NCBI GenBank assembly: GCA_029891345.1
Contig: CM057002.1
Location: forward strand, 18,676,295-18,740,294
Direction of reading: 5' to 3'
Source: Dryococelus australis
Lineage: Eukaryota > Arthropoda > Insecta > Phasmatodea > Phasmatidae
Length of the DNA: 64,000 nt
Below the pieces are notes generated by a model, which did no database searches, was not told the DNA's origin, and saw nothing but the letters and a program-made list of their open reading frames with translations. Every line of letters begins with the position of its first letter. Within the stretch, counting starts at the first letter, position 1. The position numbers and the translations under genes were made by a program. Shown piece by piece: positions 1 through 12,968 of the stretch.

Positions 1-675
1 ACATTCACGAAATCGAAAGAGAAAATGGTCGCGATTATGACATTCGTATGACGTCGTATAGCACGCAATGAATTGAAATCATCAAAAATCGAAAGTATTT
101 TGAAGAAAAAATTTGATTGTGTGGAAGGGCCTTTACAGTGAAATACAGCATACTGCAAACCGTCCACTCTGTTCCACAGTACAATGCTGCTATTATCTCC
201 AAGCACGCTGTATCGACACCATAAGGAATGTCAAGTATCAGATTACGTATGAAGCAGAAACAAAATTATAGGGAAAAGTGAACAAACAATTGCAAACTAA
301 ATCTCACAGATGAATACAATCAACGAAATGAAAAAAAAAAAACAATTCCTGAGCACTTACAATTAGACAGGTTTCAAACACATGCTACAATTTAACAATA
401 CTATAAATCCACAACACCACTAATACTTACGATCTAGTCATTATACAATCAACACTGCGATCATCATGTTTGTAAAAATACAGCAACCACATAGTTACGC
501 TCATGTGTTTGAAAATAACAGTCCCCCCTCCCCGCCCCCGAAATACATTACAGCATTCTTCACAAAACAATAAATTGGTAACACTCAGGAGGGCCGCTTA
601 TCCAGATGTAAGCTGCGGGGGGGGGGGGGGGTCCCCACAAGAGACATCCCTCCTCCACCCAAAAAAATATTGATA
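1..675. other. AT-rich non-coding stretch
   Basis: No coding signal is recognisable. Short A-runs and one G-run (617-631) are the only landmarks. The stretch is probably intronic or intergenic. Confidence 0.6.
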
Positions 676-1104
676 TAGGCTATTCGCGATAAAGTGAGCA
701 CTTTTGAAATCAACCTTAGAAAAAGCGTCACTAATCCCTACCTGCATATATTTTAACTGGCTAATTGAGCGACATTCGCCCAGTGAAGTTGGTACCGTTG
801 GATGGTTCCGTATCTTAACTTCGAATAAATGGTGTCAGGTAGCCATTTGTGATAACTTAAATTACTTCTTTCACTTTCTGTTTGTTTTAATGCATCGAAG
901 TAAAAAAAAAAAAAAGCAGATTCGCAAAACATTTTCTTCTGAAATAATTTCCCATTTGCACTTGACCGACGCATGAATAAAGTGTCGAGGTCCATGACAA
1001 TGTTAATTTTGCATCAGGCGGAAAAATGCACCATGCGCATACAAGTAGATCTTAAGCAGGGCTTTCAAAAGTTGTTTTTTTTTTTTTTTGCCAAGAACAG
1101 CTGT
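676..1104 (+). mobile_element. MITE, long subfamily (copy 1)
   Basis: The left end reads TAGGCTATTCGCGATAAAGT at 676 and continues as GAGCACTTTT. This matches the terminal inverted repeat seen in many other places in the window. The right end is decayed to a T-run followed by CCAAGAACAGCTGT near 1,104. The interior is shared with copies at 19.64-19.91, 48.09-48.45 and 49.49-49.81 kb: a segment around TGCATATATTTTAAC, a TGCATCGAAGT core, and CTTGACCGACGC near the right side. There is no transposase. The short reading frames at 704-995 are chance frames inside this element. Confidence 0.75.
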
Positions 1105-3626
1105 CCTGTGAATGTTTTAAAACTGAAATAGAATTATATCATAATTCATAACTGTTGAAAATACTGCGATAGAACAGCCTAGCCTAGAAGAATCGGCGCA
1201 GCATATTTTTTTCTATATGCGCGTTTGGAACCGTAGTTGTTACAGACTATCGTCCTTCGATAAGGGTGGTCGGTTTTCACTGCACTCAAGAGCAGTCTTT
1301 AGTGTGTTAATTGATTGCTAGAGCCCCAATTTGCTTGCGCCCTGCACGCATATCATTTTGAAGCAACTGTGAGTGTTAATCCATGGTGTCTTCTTGTTTG
1401 ATGGTTGACAATATGGCTTACTAATACTGTTATTGCCGTGACTGGTTGTCTATTATTTTAACGATTATTTTCTGTTATTGTCGCAGATGAACACAATTTT
1501 AATTGAACGTTAACATTCGAACATAAAATTGGAAGAATATGAAAGAAAATGTGTTATTTTTTCATCTGCTGTTTTCGCATTCACCGTTCGGGTTGATTCT
1601 TAAACACAGCTGTTTCGTTTTTCCGTTGCAGTCCAACACAGGTTCTGAAAAATTATCCCTGCTAGCCGTGCCCTTATATTTAAACCTATTGAACATTTGT
1701 TAATCGCTGGAATATTCAAAAATGTGTGCGACGTCTCCAATTTACTAATTACTTCAATATTTTGGGGAATTAAATTAATGTTCTTCAAAAGTGCTGTTCT
1801 TGGAAAGAATACTTATTAAATTAATTGTTTTTTTTTTTTTTTTTTTATAAGTGTCGCCCTTCCATTGCTGCACAAATTAACGTCTATGGTCGGTTGAAGA
1901 CTGGAACAGACTTTCGAACAAAACCTTAGTCGCCAGCTGCATGCATCGTTACTACAGTCCATTCCTGATTGGAAGCGACTTATGAAAATCAACCTTTGAT
2001 AAAACACTCTAGGCATAACATGTCAACTTGTTTTTTAAATAACCTGTATTCCACAAATATATAACACTGTGGTTAACTTTAGAGTACTGTATTATTGAAT
2101 CAATAAACCTTTACCTTAATATCTTCTATAACTTGTAATAAATATTTATTTTTAAATATGACTTAACAACAGCGAGAGCAGCGACGTGTTCGCAACGACC
2201 GGTAAGAAATAGTTCACATTAAAAATATTTTAACCTGGTTTTTTAGTTTACTATTTGTAAATTAAACGGTGCATATTGAAATATTTAGGTAGCCCCGATG
2301 GCAACATATCTGAATTTTACAGTTTAAAATATCAGCGGAAAATATCGTGAGTAGGCCGTAACAGTACCGTGTTTTATCAAGCGAGAAAGCAACTAAGCCA
2401 ACTGTCTGCTGGGCGAGGCTTGTCGCTCTTTCTCTTTCTTTATCTCTTTCACACTAGGGAAGTTTCAGTTCACTAGTAAGCAAACAAATTATACATGTTT
2501 TCAATTGTAGCATATTTCATACTTATTACAAGAAAATAATGATTTCTGAATTTGTAATTTACAACTGAAGAGAGATTTTAATGTTTGAATACTTAATTTA
2601 ATATATTTAGATATGATGGGGGGGGGGGGGGAGTTACCAAGTGAAGTTGGCAGACGTGGCGAGCCATGACATGGGGTGTTGATTTTTGCCAAACGAAACA
2701 AATTATTCTTACTCCGAAAAATACTTCATATTACCACATCACGTTTGTAGCCGTGTTTTTTAAACCTACGTAGGCAAATTATGATGTGATAAATCTGTTT
2801 TTCCACGGCAGTAATAAATATACTGTGACGCGTGTTTCGTTAATCATTGCGTCTGTGAAATGGCGTGCCTTTGTGCATCGTGGTCGATACGCTAGCCCTG
2901 TGTGTGCGTGATTTCAAATATTTGATTAGCACTATTTATACGTTTTAACAGTGAACTGTTCTTATGACGAGGTTATTTATTTACATCCACGTCTGTTTAA
3001 TTAATCACAACGTTGTACGTTTGCCATAAGGGGTTTGAAACACAGTCGTTAACGTAATTTGGCACAATCACGGTAGAAAAATACTAAGCCCGGCCCGATA
3101 AATTTCAATAAATCTAATAAACAATAAGTAGCAATACATAGAAATATGAGCGCAATAAAAGTTATCGTAGGCTTATTTGTGTGCATGTTCACCGCTATCT
3201 TTTAAAGTTTGTGTGACAAAAATGAGCAACACGAGATGCGTGCTTAAATTTAATGTGCCTTTTTTGTTTGGTTGTTCCTTCGTATTAATATTTATTCCAA
3301 CTGGGGCCGTTCTTTAAAAAAAATGACCCAACACATATCAATAAAAAACGGATAATTAGTAAAACCCTTTACCTCCCAGTTGTAACAATGTTAAACACAG
3401 TCGCGACAAAATACTAACGTGCATTACATGTATTGTGTTATGTCGCGGAAAACAAATATGTTAATGTAAAATAACCGTAAGAACTGTCTTCAATTCCGGC
3501 ATTTTTAAAACGTCATAAATCTGACCTAAATAATGTTAGAGGCTTGAACTGTGAATCATCATACGGAATGATCTTTGGAATATGACAAGAATTGTTTGAA
3601 AAGCTGTAAACAACACATTTGACAGG

Positions 3627-3670
3627 TATAAAAGTAGAAGTCACATTTCAATGTTACTTCTACTTTTATA
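3627..3670. repeat. Perfect 15-bp inverted repeat (hairpin)
   Basis: TATAAAAGTAGAAGT at 3,627-3,641 is exactly reverse-complemented at 3,656-3,670. The 14-base loop itself contains complementary ACAT and ATGT, so the stem could extend. No transcript evidence can be read from sequence alone. Confidence 0.85.
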
Positions 3671-4153
3671 TGTAGGGAAAGTATACGAACACATGTACAC
3701 ACATTGGCATGTAAACATTGATTTTGACACACGCTACATGGCAGTCACGTGGCAATGTTTGTTTACATTTGGCGGAAGGATACGAAACGGGCCTGAAAGC
3801 ATATATTTAGCAGGGTTCCGAGAAAGTTGCTTCCAGTGGAGAATGGACTATACAAACAGTAATTGGCGCGGGTACAGTTAGTTTGGCAGCACTGAGAGTG
3901 AGAACTTTATTTTTTAAGGGGAGTAGGAAAGATTTCAAGAAAGTCTGTTCCAGTCGTGAACGGACTATAAGCATACACCAGCAGCAAGAGGGGCCTTGGA
4001 TGAAATGTCTTTCGCACCGCCATTCGTTAGCGTGCACAATGACATTTTTCTGACAAAAAAAAAAGCACATCACAAACTTTTTAATTGTAGGGTTACATCT
4101 CCTGCTGAAATATATAAGTTTAATAGGACATAGTAGAAATGTGCGTCGGTAAC

Positions 4154-4222
4154 AACACACACACACACGCGCACGCACGCACGCACGCACGCGCACGCAC
4201 GCACGCGCACACACACACACAC
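4154..4222. repeat. CA / CACG microsatellite
   Basis: (AC)n interleaved with (ACGC)n. The minus-strand frame through it, which encodes runs of Cys/Arg/Val, is an artefact of the repeat. Confidence 0.9.
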
Positions 4223-6835
4223 GAAATAACGCATGCAATTCATGTCCGTAAATTTTTGTGTGTGTAAAAATTGACATTTACCTCACCCTAGAGTAATTAT
4301 TTTCAATTTTGGCCTACAAAACATTAAAACAATAGAAAATAAATAGTAGCTTGTTTGGACATCATCTGCCAACCGCGACCTAGGAAACACGTGTAACACA
4401 GCTCATGTGCCTCTAACATGATGGGCCCAAGTACTTGGTCATATTATACTTAAAGAAAAAAAAAAATGTCGAGTATAAATGAGAGCGACGCCACGCTGGA
4501 AAGACGTGCAGCGTTCGAGGCAGACCTGTTTCCACTCAACCAACATTGCCAACTTACTGTCAGCGAAACTACACTCAGGGTCGCCACCTATACTACAGTG
4601 AATACTACTAGTGCAAGTCACGACTGACGTCACCTCCGTAAACATCGGCGAGTGCAACACCAGACATTTAAAATGACTACCCGAGTACACTGTTTATGAA
4701 CACAAACCTAATTTAAACTCCAATATGTCCCACGCAGCCACGCCAAAGGCAGATAGGTATCACATAAATATTGAGTGCCTTTGGTACACCACTTGCCTTA
4801 TAATTTTTTTAAATATTTTAATTTATCGGTATATTGTTGAGAAATTGTTATGTCAACTATAAATGCATAGCCCTGCAACACGTAGGCGTATGTTAAAATG
4901 TTAGGTATATATGTATATATAATTTGTACTCAAATCACCATAATATTACGTTATTTCACTGTTGAATTTATAGATTGTATACATCAGTTACTGTAGCAGT
5001 TCCTATGTCATTATTGTCTCCCTGTAGTAATGTCTATATGAAATCTTATGTATACTTAAAAGAAAAGCTATGATTTTCACTGGAATAACTAATTTTATTT
5101 TATTTGGAGTTTATACCCTATTATGTAAATATTGTACGTTTTTAGGGTATTAATGTAAAAATATTTTGATGTGTCCAACATCGTAACACTGAACGAAAAT
5201 CAACAAATTTATGTAGCCTAAAACAAAAATTATTTTAGAGTAAGATGTTCCCAGCGAGGGCGAGGATATTGGGAGAGAGTTAAGTGTAAGTGTGGTTACA
5301 GAACGTAAACGATTTGCTCTCTTTCCGGGTAAAAAGTAGTCGGCGCCTATGTTGAGAGCACATACGTACATTTGTAAGGTAGGTGCATTGTGTGCTTGCG
5401 TTATCCATGACGAAGTTAGTGAAAGTACATGACACAGCACACAAGAACTACAATCACTGTGTGAATGTTCTCATTATGTACAGTCTTCTGACGTCTCAAA
5501 ACAATTTCTCTCTAATCGCAAACCTCTGTGTATAAGGTGACGCTGCATAATTCGATGAAAAGAAGGAAATATATGTGGCCACATATGATTATGCTTTTAC
5601 AATTACGTTAATAGATGGAACTCGTTTTCATAAATCACTGAACATTTAAAACTAAAAGAAAAACTATGCTCGAATTTTTTTTAAAGGTTGAGTTCAGAAA
5701 TATTTAATCAAGCACGAACCATCTAAAATACTTGTATCATTTTCCAAGCTTCACTCGTGTGTTTAAAAATTACAGCTAATGGAAGAAAAAAAAATTGCAG
5801 TACATATTTTTCACACATACAGTTTGAATTGTACTAGAACCTCAGAACGTTTATTTCCACATTCAAGGACACGGAACTTGAGGTTTCAAAGTCGCAGAAC
5901 GCGTCTAGTCGAGATTCGAAATTTCTTCATTGTCACTACGAGGGAGGGGGGGATAGTTACCAGCACGACTGACTTTACACCAGGTAACATAATGTCAATC
6001 AGGAGTTTACACAATTATATAACACTTATTAGTGGCAAGTACAGGATGATTATACAAGAAATGACAGCATAGACAATCTTCAGGCAGATGAAGACCTCTG
6101 GTTGGAACGTTACCTAGGGCCTAGATGTCATCGCTGTGAATTTAATACGTACCATTTTACCGTATGTGAAGAAATGCATTTTAACTTGCCAGCAAAATGC
6201 AGTTCTCTCGCTTGAAACTGAACAAACCTGAAAACGCGTAAGAAAATTAACTGCCCCCAGTCAGATATTAATAAACTCAAATTGTGTCTTCAGTACGAGA
6301 CTGTCGCGACATCACATTTTTGCGACGCTGCCAAGAGTTACGGAACACTAAAAAACTGACCTGGGGAGAGAATTTTCCCTACGAACGCAGCATTCGTGGG
6401 ATATTTTACAAGCTTGTATAACTTACAGTAATAAGTTCATTATAATAATATAAAAGCCAATTTGTCGAATTGTCAATCATGTTCGCACAGTTACAAAAAA
6501 AATACAAAATACGATTTTTAAAATCGCTAAGAATTCGTTTCCAAGCGCTATCAATTTTCTTAATCATATACATTATCTCATAATGAACTATTCGGGCACA
6601 GGATTAGGTGAAAGAAATGCTTTCACAATTATGTAACCTTGTAGCATACAAACACATTTCGAATCTAGACCTACAAACTGAAATGCTCTCTTTGTTTATT
6701 TAAAATCCACAAGGTTCTACACAACTATAACTGAATAATTTATAACCATGTGTGTCGTAGTAATTATAGTGACGTAGCTAGAATTTTAACAAATCTGGAC
6801 ATGCCGAAATTCATACCCCACGTAATTTATTTCTG

Positions 6836-7179
6836 AACAAGGCAAATCAATAACTTCATGTTAGAAGTAACCAGTTAAAGAATGACTAACCCACATGTAA
6901 GCTAAGAATATGGTCCCGCCCAGCAATTCACTTCCGAGACAAAGCCTAAACAAGGCAAACCAATAACTTCATGTTAGAAGTAACCAGTTAAAGAATGACT
7001 AACCCACATGTAAGCTAAGAATATGGTGCCGCCCAGCAATTCACTTCCGAGACAAAGCCTAAACAAGGCAAACCAATAACTTCATGTTAGAAGTAACCAG
7101 TTAAAGAATGACTAACCCACATGTAAGCTAAGAATATGGTGCCGCCCAGCAATTCACTTCCGAGACAAAGCCTAAACAG
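6836..7179. repeat. 113-bp tandem repeat, three units
   Basis: The words GGCAAAYCAATAACTTCATG recur at 6,841, 6,954 and 7,067, giving an exact period of 113. The three units are almost identical by eye (for example TGGTCCCGCC against TGGTGCCGCC), which implies recent expansion. No coding potential is seen. Confidence 0.95.
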
Positions 7180-7938
7180 GAGGAGGGTTGTAAAATGTAT
7201 CGTATAGTTAATATTTTTAATTTATTAAAATTAGTGGCGATATAAGTGTATGCTGGAAATTGCGACAGCGCTGTGAGAGGAATAAAAAACGGATTTTTTC
7301 ACAGTTATTTTTGGAATGTAATTCATAGGCGAATTTTTTATTGACCATGTGTTTCAATTTCTGACCTCGGAAGTTTTTCCCCGACTTTCTGGTAGTTATT
7401 TACTGAACAGCTGAGGTTATGCACATGTCCAAACAACGTGAACAGTAGATTTTTCGAATACCTACGCCTTGTGTTAAATTCCTCTCGTTAAAATCGTAAA
7501 TTTGTTATATTAGAACCTACGTGGTTCCAAAATATATTCAGTTTAATTACTTGTGTAGAAAAATTGTTTTGTTTTTCAAAAATTTCCCTAACTCTTTCTA
7601 CAGCTGCTGTCGCAATACGGTATAATTTAATTCTTTATTTTCTTTTAAACAAAAGGAATGATTTTTTTTACTATAAAATAACAAATTATTCGACAGGGAG
7701 AGCAACCACAGAAACATCAGTTGTCCAACTTTGTACAGCTATGTACTGAAAAATGATCTTACAGATGCAATAAGACAAGGCAAGACAAAAAAAAAAAACA
7801 CTCCACTCGTTCTAGTAGATAAATTGTTACTTTGGTCACACTGCCATAACGACAAAAATCAGCGGTAATTCAAGGAATGCTGTTAAGCTATGCAGTAGTT
7901 TGGTGGGAACAAAATGAAGAGACGGCTACAGTTAACTA

Positions 7939-8176
7939 TACGCTGTTCACGGTAAAGTGAGCACTTTTTTAGGCCCTTCTAAATTATTCATTTCATCCAT
8001 TTTCCGTCTTCCTAATGCTTTTTAATATAAACATTGCAATGCGATCAATAAACACAGTGTATACATTTCACCGCCCTCAAAATTTAATGTCTGGGACTGC
8101 AATAAGATATATTTATTAGTGGTTAATGCCTGCTGACAGAGCCTAAAAACCCCCTAACTTTACAGTGAACAACCTA
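7939..8176. mobile_element. MITE, 240-bp subfamily a (copy 2)
   Basis: The left TIR is TACGCTGTTCACGGTAAAGT, then GAGCAC. The right TIR is decayed (ACTTTACAGTGAACAACCTA). The left flank is TA, consistent with a TA target site. The interior, with words such as TTTCATCCATTTTCCGTCTT and TATTTATTAGTGGTTAATGC, is shared with the copy at 18,976-19,214. No ORF, so it is non-autonomous. Confidence 0.85.
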
Positions 8177-11100
8177 TTAGAAACGTAAACGCGTATATCG
8201 TCTGTAACAATTTTTTGAGATAAGAGAGAATGAGAAACTCTTCGTCTGCAACCATATTATTAGTCAATGCCACTACTACTTTCTTCAAAACGAATCGATA
8301 ACTTGATTACGGAAGTACAAATTACCGGAATCTTAAACACAAAACACAAGAGCTTGTCTGCAATAGTGATACTGTAGAATGCTGTCACCCTTATTGACTG
8401 TTTTAGGTCATGAAACAGCCGCACAGCGCTGTTATCAAAGTGGTGTTAGTTTTACATGTCGAGTATATAGGAAATTACTATATTTATTATTAGAATGTAA
8501 AACTTTAATTATCTGACAATATCGTCAAATTGTTTGGGTTTAATACGTTATATAAGTACAAATTTAAAAAGGTTAAAAAGCAATCTAATTATATTTTTGA
8601 CAACAGAATGAATGTAAATGTTACCAGGTCGTGGTGATGTCAATAGAAGCAAGTAATTCTTATTATTATCACCATGGTATTACCCGTGCATAAACAACGC
8701 AAAACCACACTATTCTGATACAGCGCTACGCGGATATTTCATGAACTAAACATGTCAATATGAATGTGAAATCGCGAACGTTTGTCGATAAGGCTTAAAG
8801 CTTAGACAACAATCACCGTAGCGTTCCCGTAACAAAATAACAGTGGAAGTATGAAAATGAACTGGCTACAACCGCAGTAAGAAAACGCGACTAATGAGAA
8901 ACGAGACAAAAATAAAAGGCTTGCTGTACATGTATCGTGGATATTTACAAGCTGTGTTGGTTAACCTGATATTAATTTTTGTTGATCTATTTGTGATGAA
9001 AAAAAATTCGCGGGAATCGCGTTTGGGAATATTTAAATTTGGTATACATGTTAATAATTGCTTTGACTATTTAAATAAACGGAAATCAGATCTGTATCGC
9101 AAAATTCATTTAATAACTATGTTCTTGTTATAAGCTTGCACTGCACTGACTCTCGTGGTTGGCAATGTTGTCTCGCGATTGGCCGGCGCAGAACTAGACG
9201 TAAGAGAACTGAAAATATTCAATCCTCTTTACGCCGCTATCGCGAGCAGGCTAGCAGGCCGTAATGTTGTAGCTGGTCCCTTATACAAGTGTGGTTTCAA
9301 TTTCTTTTATTGTTATTTCCTACTGTGATTGTAGCCGGGCCTTTACTCTATAGGCAAGTTGTCAAGGTCGTGGACAATATGGCCCTGGATACGACTGTAA
9401 TCACCACGGTAAGATGGAACGTAAATATAAAGTTGTAAATACTAATAAAAAAGCCCCCCTCCCCCTTTTCCCTCGGGAATCCTAATGATATAGCCCAAAA
9501 AAATGATTTAACCTGTTACTGGCTTGAATTTGCGAGGTAAGCGGGTCACGACAAGCAAGTTTTTCGTGCCAGGTTGAGCAAAACATGAAAACACGCATTT
9601 TAATTTCAAAAATTTGTTCGCACGCAAACTGACTTCCCGTTTTATAAGCAAGTGTACTAACATTAGCAATTTACGTCATGCGGATTATTCCTAATCTATT
9701 TTCCAGTTTCATGAATGACCTGATCGCACATTCGCACTACTATATTTTTTTAACTGCATGGCTGCTGTTAGAATTCTTTTTTTATTTACATTCATACGGT
9801 TACGGTTTGTCTCTGTACAATTTATTCTTATATATACGATGCAGTCGCGCGGCGAGTTAAGTTTAATGAAAACACAGGCACATTTTATGTATCGTTTTCA
9901 CCGTTGACGAAAATAATGATTTAAACGATGTACGAGCAGCATGTAATTCTAGACTTCTGTAAAATATGTTGCTATTGCAACAAAATGTTCTCTTCTTTTG
10001 TTTCTGCTTCGTTGCGGTATTGCGTGTATATATATACAACTGTAAACAAGTCATAGTAAAAAATTGTTCAAATTGATATGCATTGAACTGCATATAATCG
10101 TCTATGTTAGATGTAAGCTATTTTAAATAGGTACTTTTTGTCTGTATAATGCACTGCCTTATTGTGTACTGATTAATAGGATTATCATGAAGTTATTACC
10201 TGCAATGAGGCCAGCAAGATGCAAAATAAACGAAATAATTAGCAAATACTCCCTTCGTTGCCACCATCAATTTTTGTAATGTCACAGAATCTGCAACGAT
10301 TGCAGCTCTCTACGTTGATTACATGGCCGCTTCAAGGTCATTTTTTGGTAACCGAGACATTTTCCGAGAATATTTCATAAGCATGAGCCTAGTGTTATCG
10401 CGTCCTCTTAATCGCCAGCATCGTAGCTCAAGCGATCACTCACGACCCGTTCGAGATAACGAGCAAAGCGTTCGCAAGCTGAACCGGCCATTTTCCTGTT
10501 GCCAAGTTGCTGTCTTGCGCCGCCCGTTCTCATCGTTTTGTTGTAACAATCCTGCGTTTCGTAAGGTTTCATTATGGACATAATAAGAAATCCTGCTGTT
10601 TAATTATATAACATCACAGATTACTGCTGAAATTAAATATGTTACCTAGACTAACACAGAATTTCAAATCAATTACATTTCCAGTGTAAATTTTTAACGC
10701 ACGTACATTTACACAAAAAAATGAAATTATTAAAATGTAAGAGACTAGCAGTTACGTAAGGGGGAGAAACAACTTATTTCATGCGATTTTTCGACGGTAA
10801 AATACACTTGTGCAAAGTCGCCCGTATGCATTTCTAATATTTCTAACCGGCATTAACTATTACTGCCGTGATGAGTTTTTCAACTTGGAAGATAATTGTT
10901 TATTTGAATGTTATGTGCTCACAGACGACCGTGATCGAGAATAATTGTTTAAATTAGTTCTTGTCTGTAAATAGGTACTATGCGACATACTTGCAGATGA
11001 CTGTCCTAAAAGAGAATTTTTTATTTATGTATGTATATGCTAGTCATGTGATCACAGAGGACTGCTAGAAGATATATTATTATATAACTTATGTCCACTA

Positions 11101-12960
11101 TCGAACTTGTTTGTAGAGTCCTTAGTATGAACTTCCAGCTCTTTAGGGAAGATTTAAATTAAGAAGGGGGGGGGGGGATTTGGCAAAATGTAAACTGAAA
11201 AGAAAAGTCGTCATCTGGTAAATACACAAGATATCGTTTGACAACACACTCAGCAGGATGAAGAAGACGGCAGTAATTGTGTACAGTTGATAAGTTAATA
11301 ATTTTAAGTTATTTTATACACCTGTTATCTGACTAGATGGAGATTTTTGGTCTTTAAATAAATTTTCCCGCTCAGTCTTGTTTTTCTGACAGACATCTCC
11401 ATCGCGATGGCGAACGTTCAAAAATCTCCATCGAGTCATTCACCTCCACTGTACTATTCATTCAAAGATCACGTTATCTGTCATCACATACTGTTTAATT
11501 ATATACTGGGGTCAATGAAATTAATATAAACAAGTGTAACATTACACACAATAGCTGTACCGTATCATGTTATGTCTAAAATTCACGGTATGTATGCACA
11601 AAAAATGTATATTTGAAAATAAATCCTCTCTCACGAGTCATTTGAGATTGCTATATGTTGATGGAAATACTAATCTCACTGGCACTCGCTGATAAACTTG
11701 GTTGTTCTTACGATTTAATAAACACTTTTTATGGCTTTCTACATAAAAAAAACACACACAAAGAAATGGTTTACAGCGCTTTATTTTGTGTGTGTAACTT
11801 ATGATACATCGAATTGTAAGGCCGTGGACACACAATGATTTAGTACTTACATGTTAATTTTGGCACATATTTCGTGTTAAAATTTGGATACTTTTCAAAT
11901 AATTTTAAGAGGAAAAATTAATTAAAAATGGACTGACATATAGGACTTAAAATGCTATTACGTTCAGGGTCTAGGTTCTTTTGAAGATGCGTCATTTAAG
12001 CTAACGACAATACTACACAAGTAGGTCTATTGAATAGTTTACAGAAAATCCTACATACAATTAGACCTAAAGTGAATAACTGCAGCAATGACAAAACTAC
12101 GTCGAACAAAATGCCATGACAAATTTAAAAATGATGGAATAAAGAGTTTTTATAAATTTTCTCAGATCATGCAATTAACAGTAGTCCTCCCAATTCCCAA
12201 AATAAATTACGTGACGTTTAAAACAACTAACACGTAAAAGGGCAGTACAATGTCCGTTTAATAGCTGCAGATAAAAACATAGCTCGCCTTACACAGCCAA
12301 TTAAAAAAAGACACTTGTGCCACTCATGCACACACAGGCTATTAATAAACACACTATTCTAACAAGCTTTCTTTTAACTAAAAATAAGCCTAGTCAAAGA
12401 AGCAGGAAGAAGGCAAACCATGCAAATGAAGCGACCAACCGAGAGAAAAGTTCGGACCAAATCCTGTTGTGAAAACCTATAACAGTAACAGAGAGGTTAA
12501 TGGAATGTTTTAAAACTGTAAAGAAAGATAAAGAATCTCGATACATTTGTATAACAATTCGAATTTAAAGAGGCCTACGTAAATGTAAGAAGCCCATCTG
12601 AGTGGAATGGAATGAGAAAGGAAAAGGCAAACAGTTTATTTCTGCATTTGTGACGGTTATATAGCCCGCTGCATTTCGCACGCAGTTTCTGTACGCCCGC
12701 TCGGCGCACATTCCTTTGTTCCGAACATTTTACCAGCGTCCAATTATGTAACTGACGCTATCAAGACCTTTAACGACCACAAAATACATCACTGGCATTA
12801 CAACTAAGCATAGCAGTAAAAACACAAGCACAAACAAGTCGGTCAGCTGTGGTTTAAAGTATTCCATTCTTGAGGTCAGGTAACGAGGCCTCGAGTACTA
12901 CATCCGCACCGAAAAGTAAACAACGACACGTATTTCAAAAAATTAATGAATAAACAACCA
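8177..12960. other. AT-rich non-coding stretch
   Basis: No gene is supportable. Contains a G-run at about 11,166-11,176 and an imperfect inverted repeat at 11,336-11,432. If the minus-strand splice donor at about 12,964 is real, this stretch would be intron of a gene reading leftward from the CpG island. Confidence 0.55.
11336..11432. repeat. Imperfect inverted repeat
   Basis: GATGGAGATTTTTG at 11,336-11,349 pairs with CAAAAATCTCCATC at 11,419-11,432, and flanking bases extend the match. A third CATCTCCATC lies between them. It may be a stem-loop or a relic of a small inverted-repeat element. Confidence 0.6.
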
Positions 12961-12968
12961 CTAACCTG
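12961..12968 (-). other. Candidate splice donor, minus strand
   Basis: Read on the minus strand the site is ACAG|GTTAGT, a good match to the U1 consensus, positioned at the left edge of the CpG island. Confidence 0.3.

Larger units (their letters stand above)
1105..6835. other. AT-rich non-coding stretch
   Basis: Long AT-rich sequence with no supportable gene. It contains a T-run at 1,828-1,848, a G-run at 2,618-2,631, a hairpin at 3,627-3,670, a CA/CG microsatellite at 4,154-4,222, and a pair of similar segments (around 3,830-3,852 and 3,950-3,970, both ending GGACTATA). Open frames here are short and have no recognisable motifs. Confidence 0.6.

Noticed and set aside
704..995. Short frames on both strands near 0.7-1.0 kb
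   Set aside because: They lie inside a MITE whose interior is shared by other copies without an open frame.
3807..4277. 156-codon minus-strand frame
   Set aside because: Much of it is the CA/CACG microsatellite read as Cys/Arg/Val repeats; the rest has no motif.
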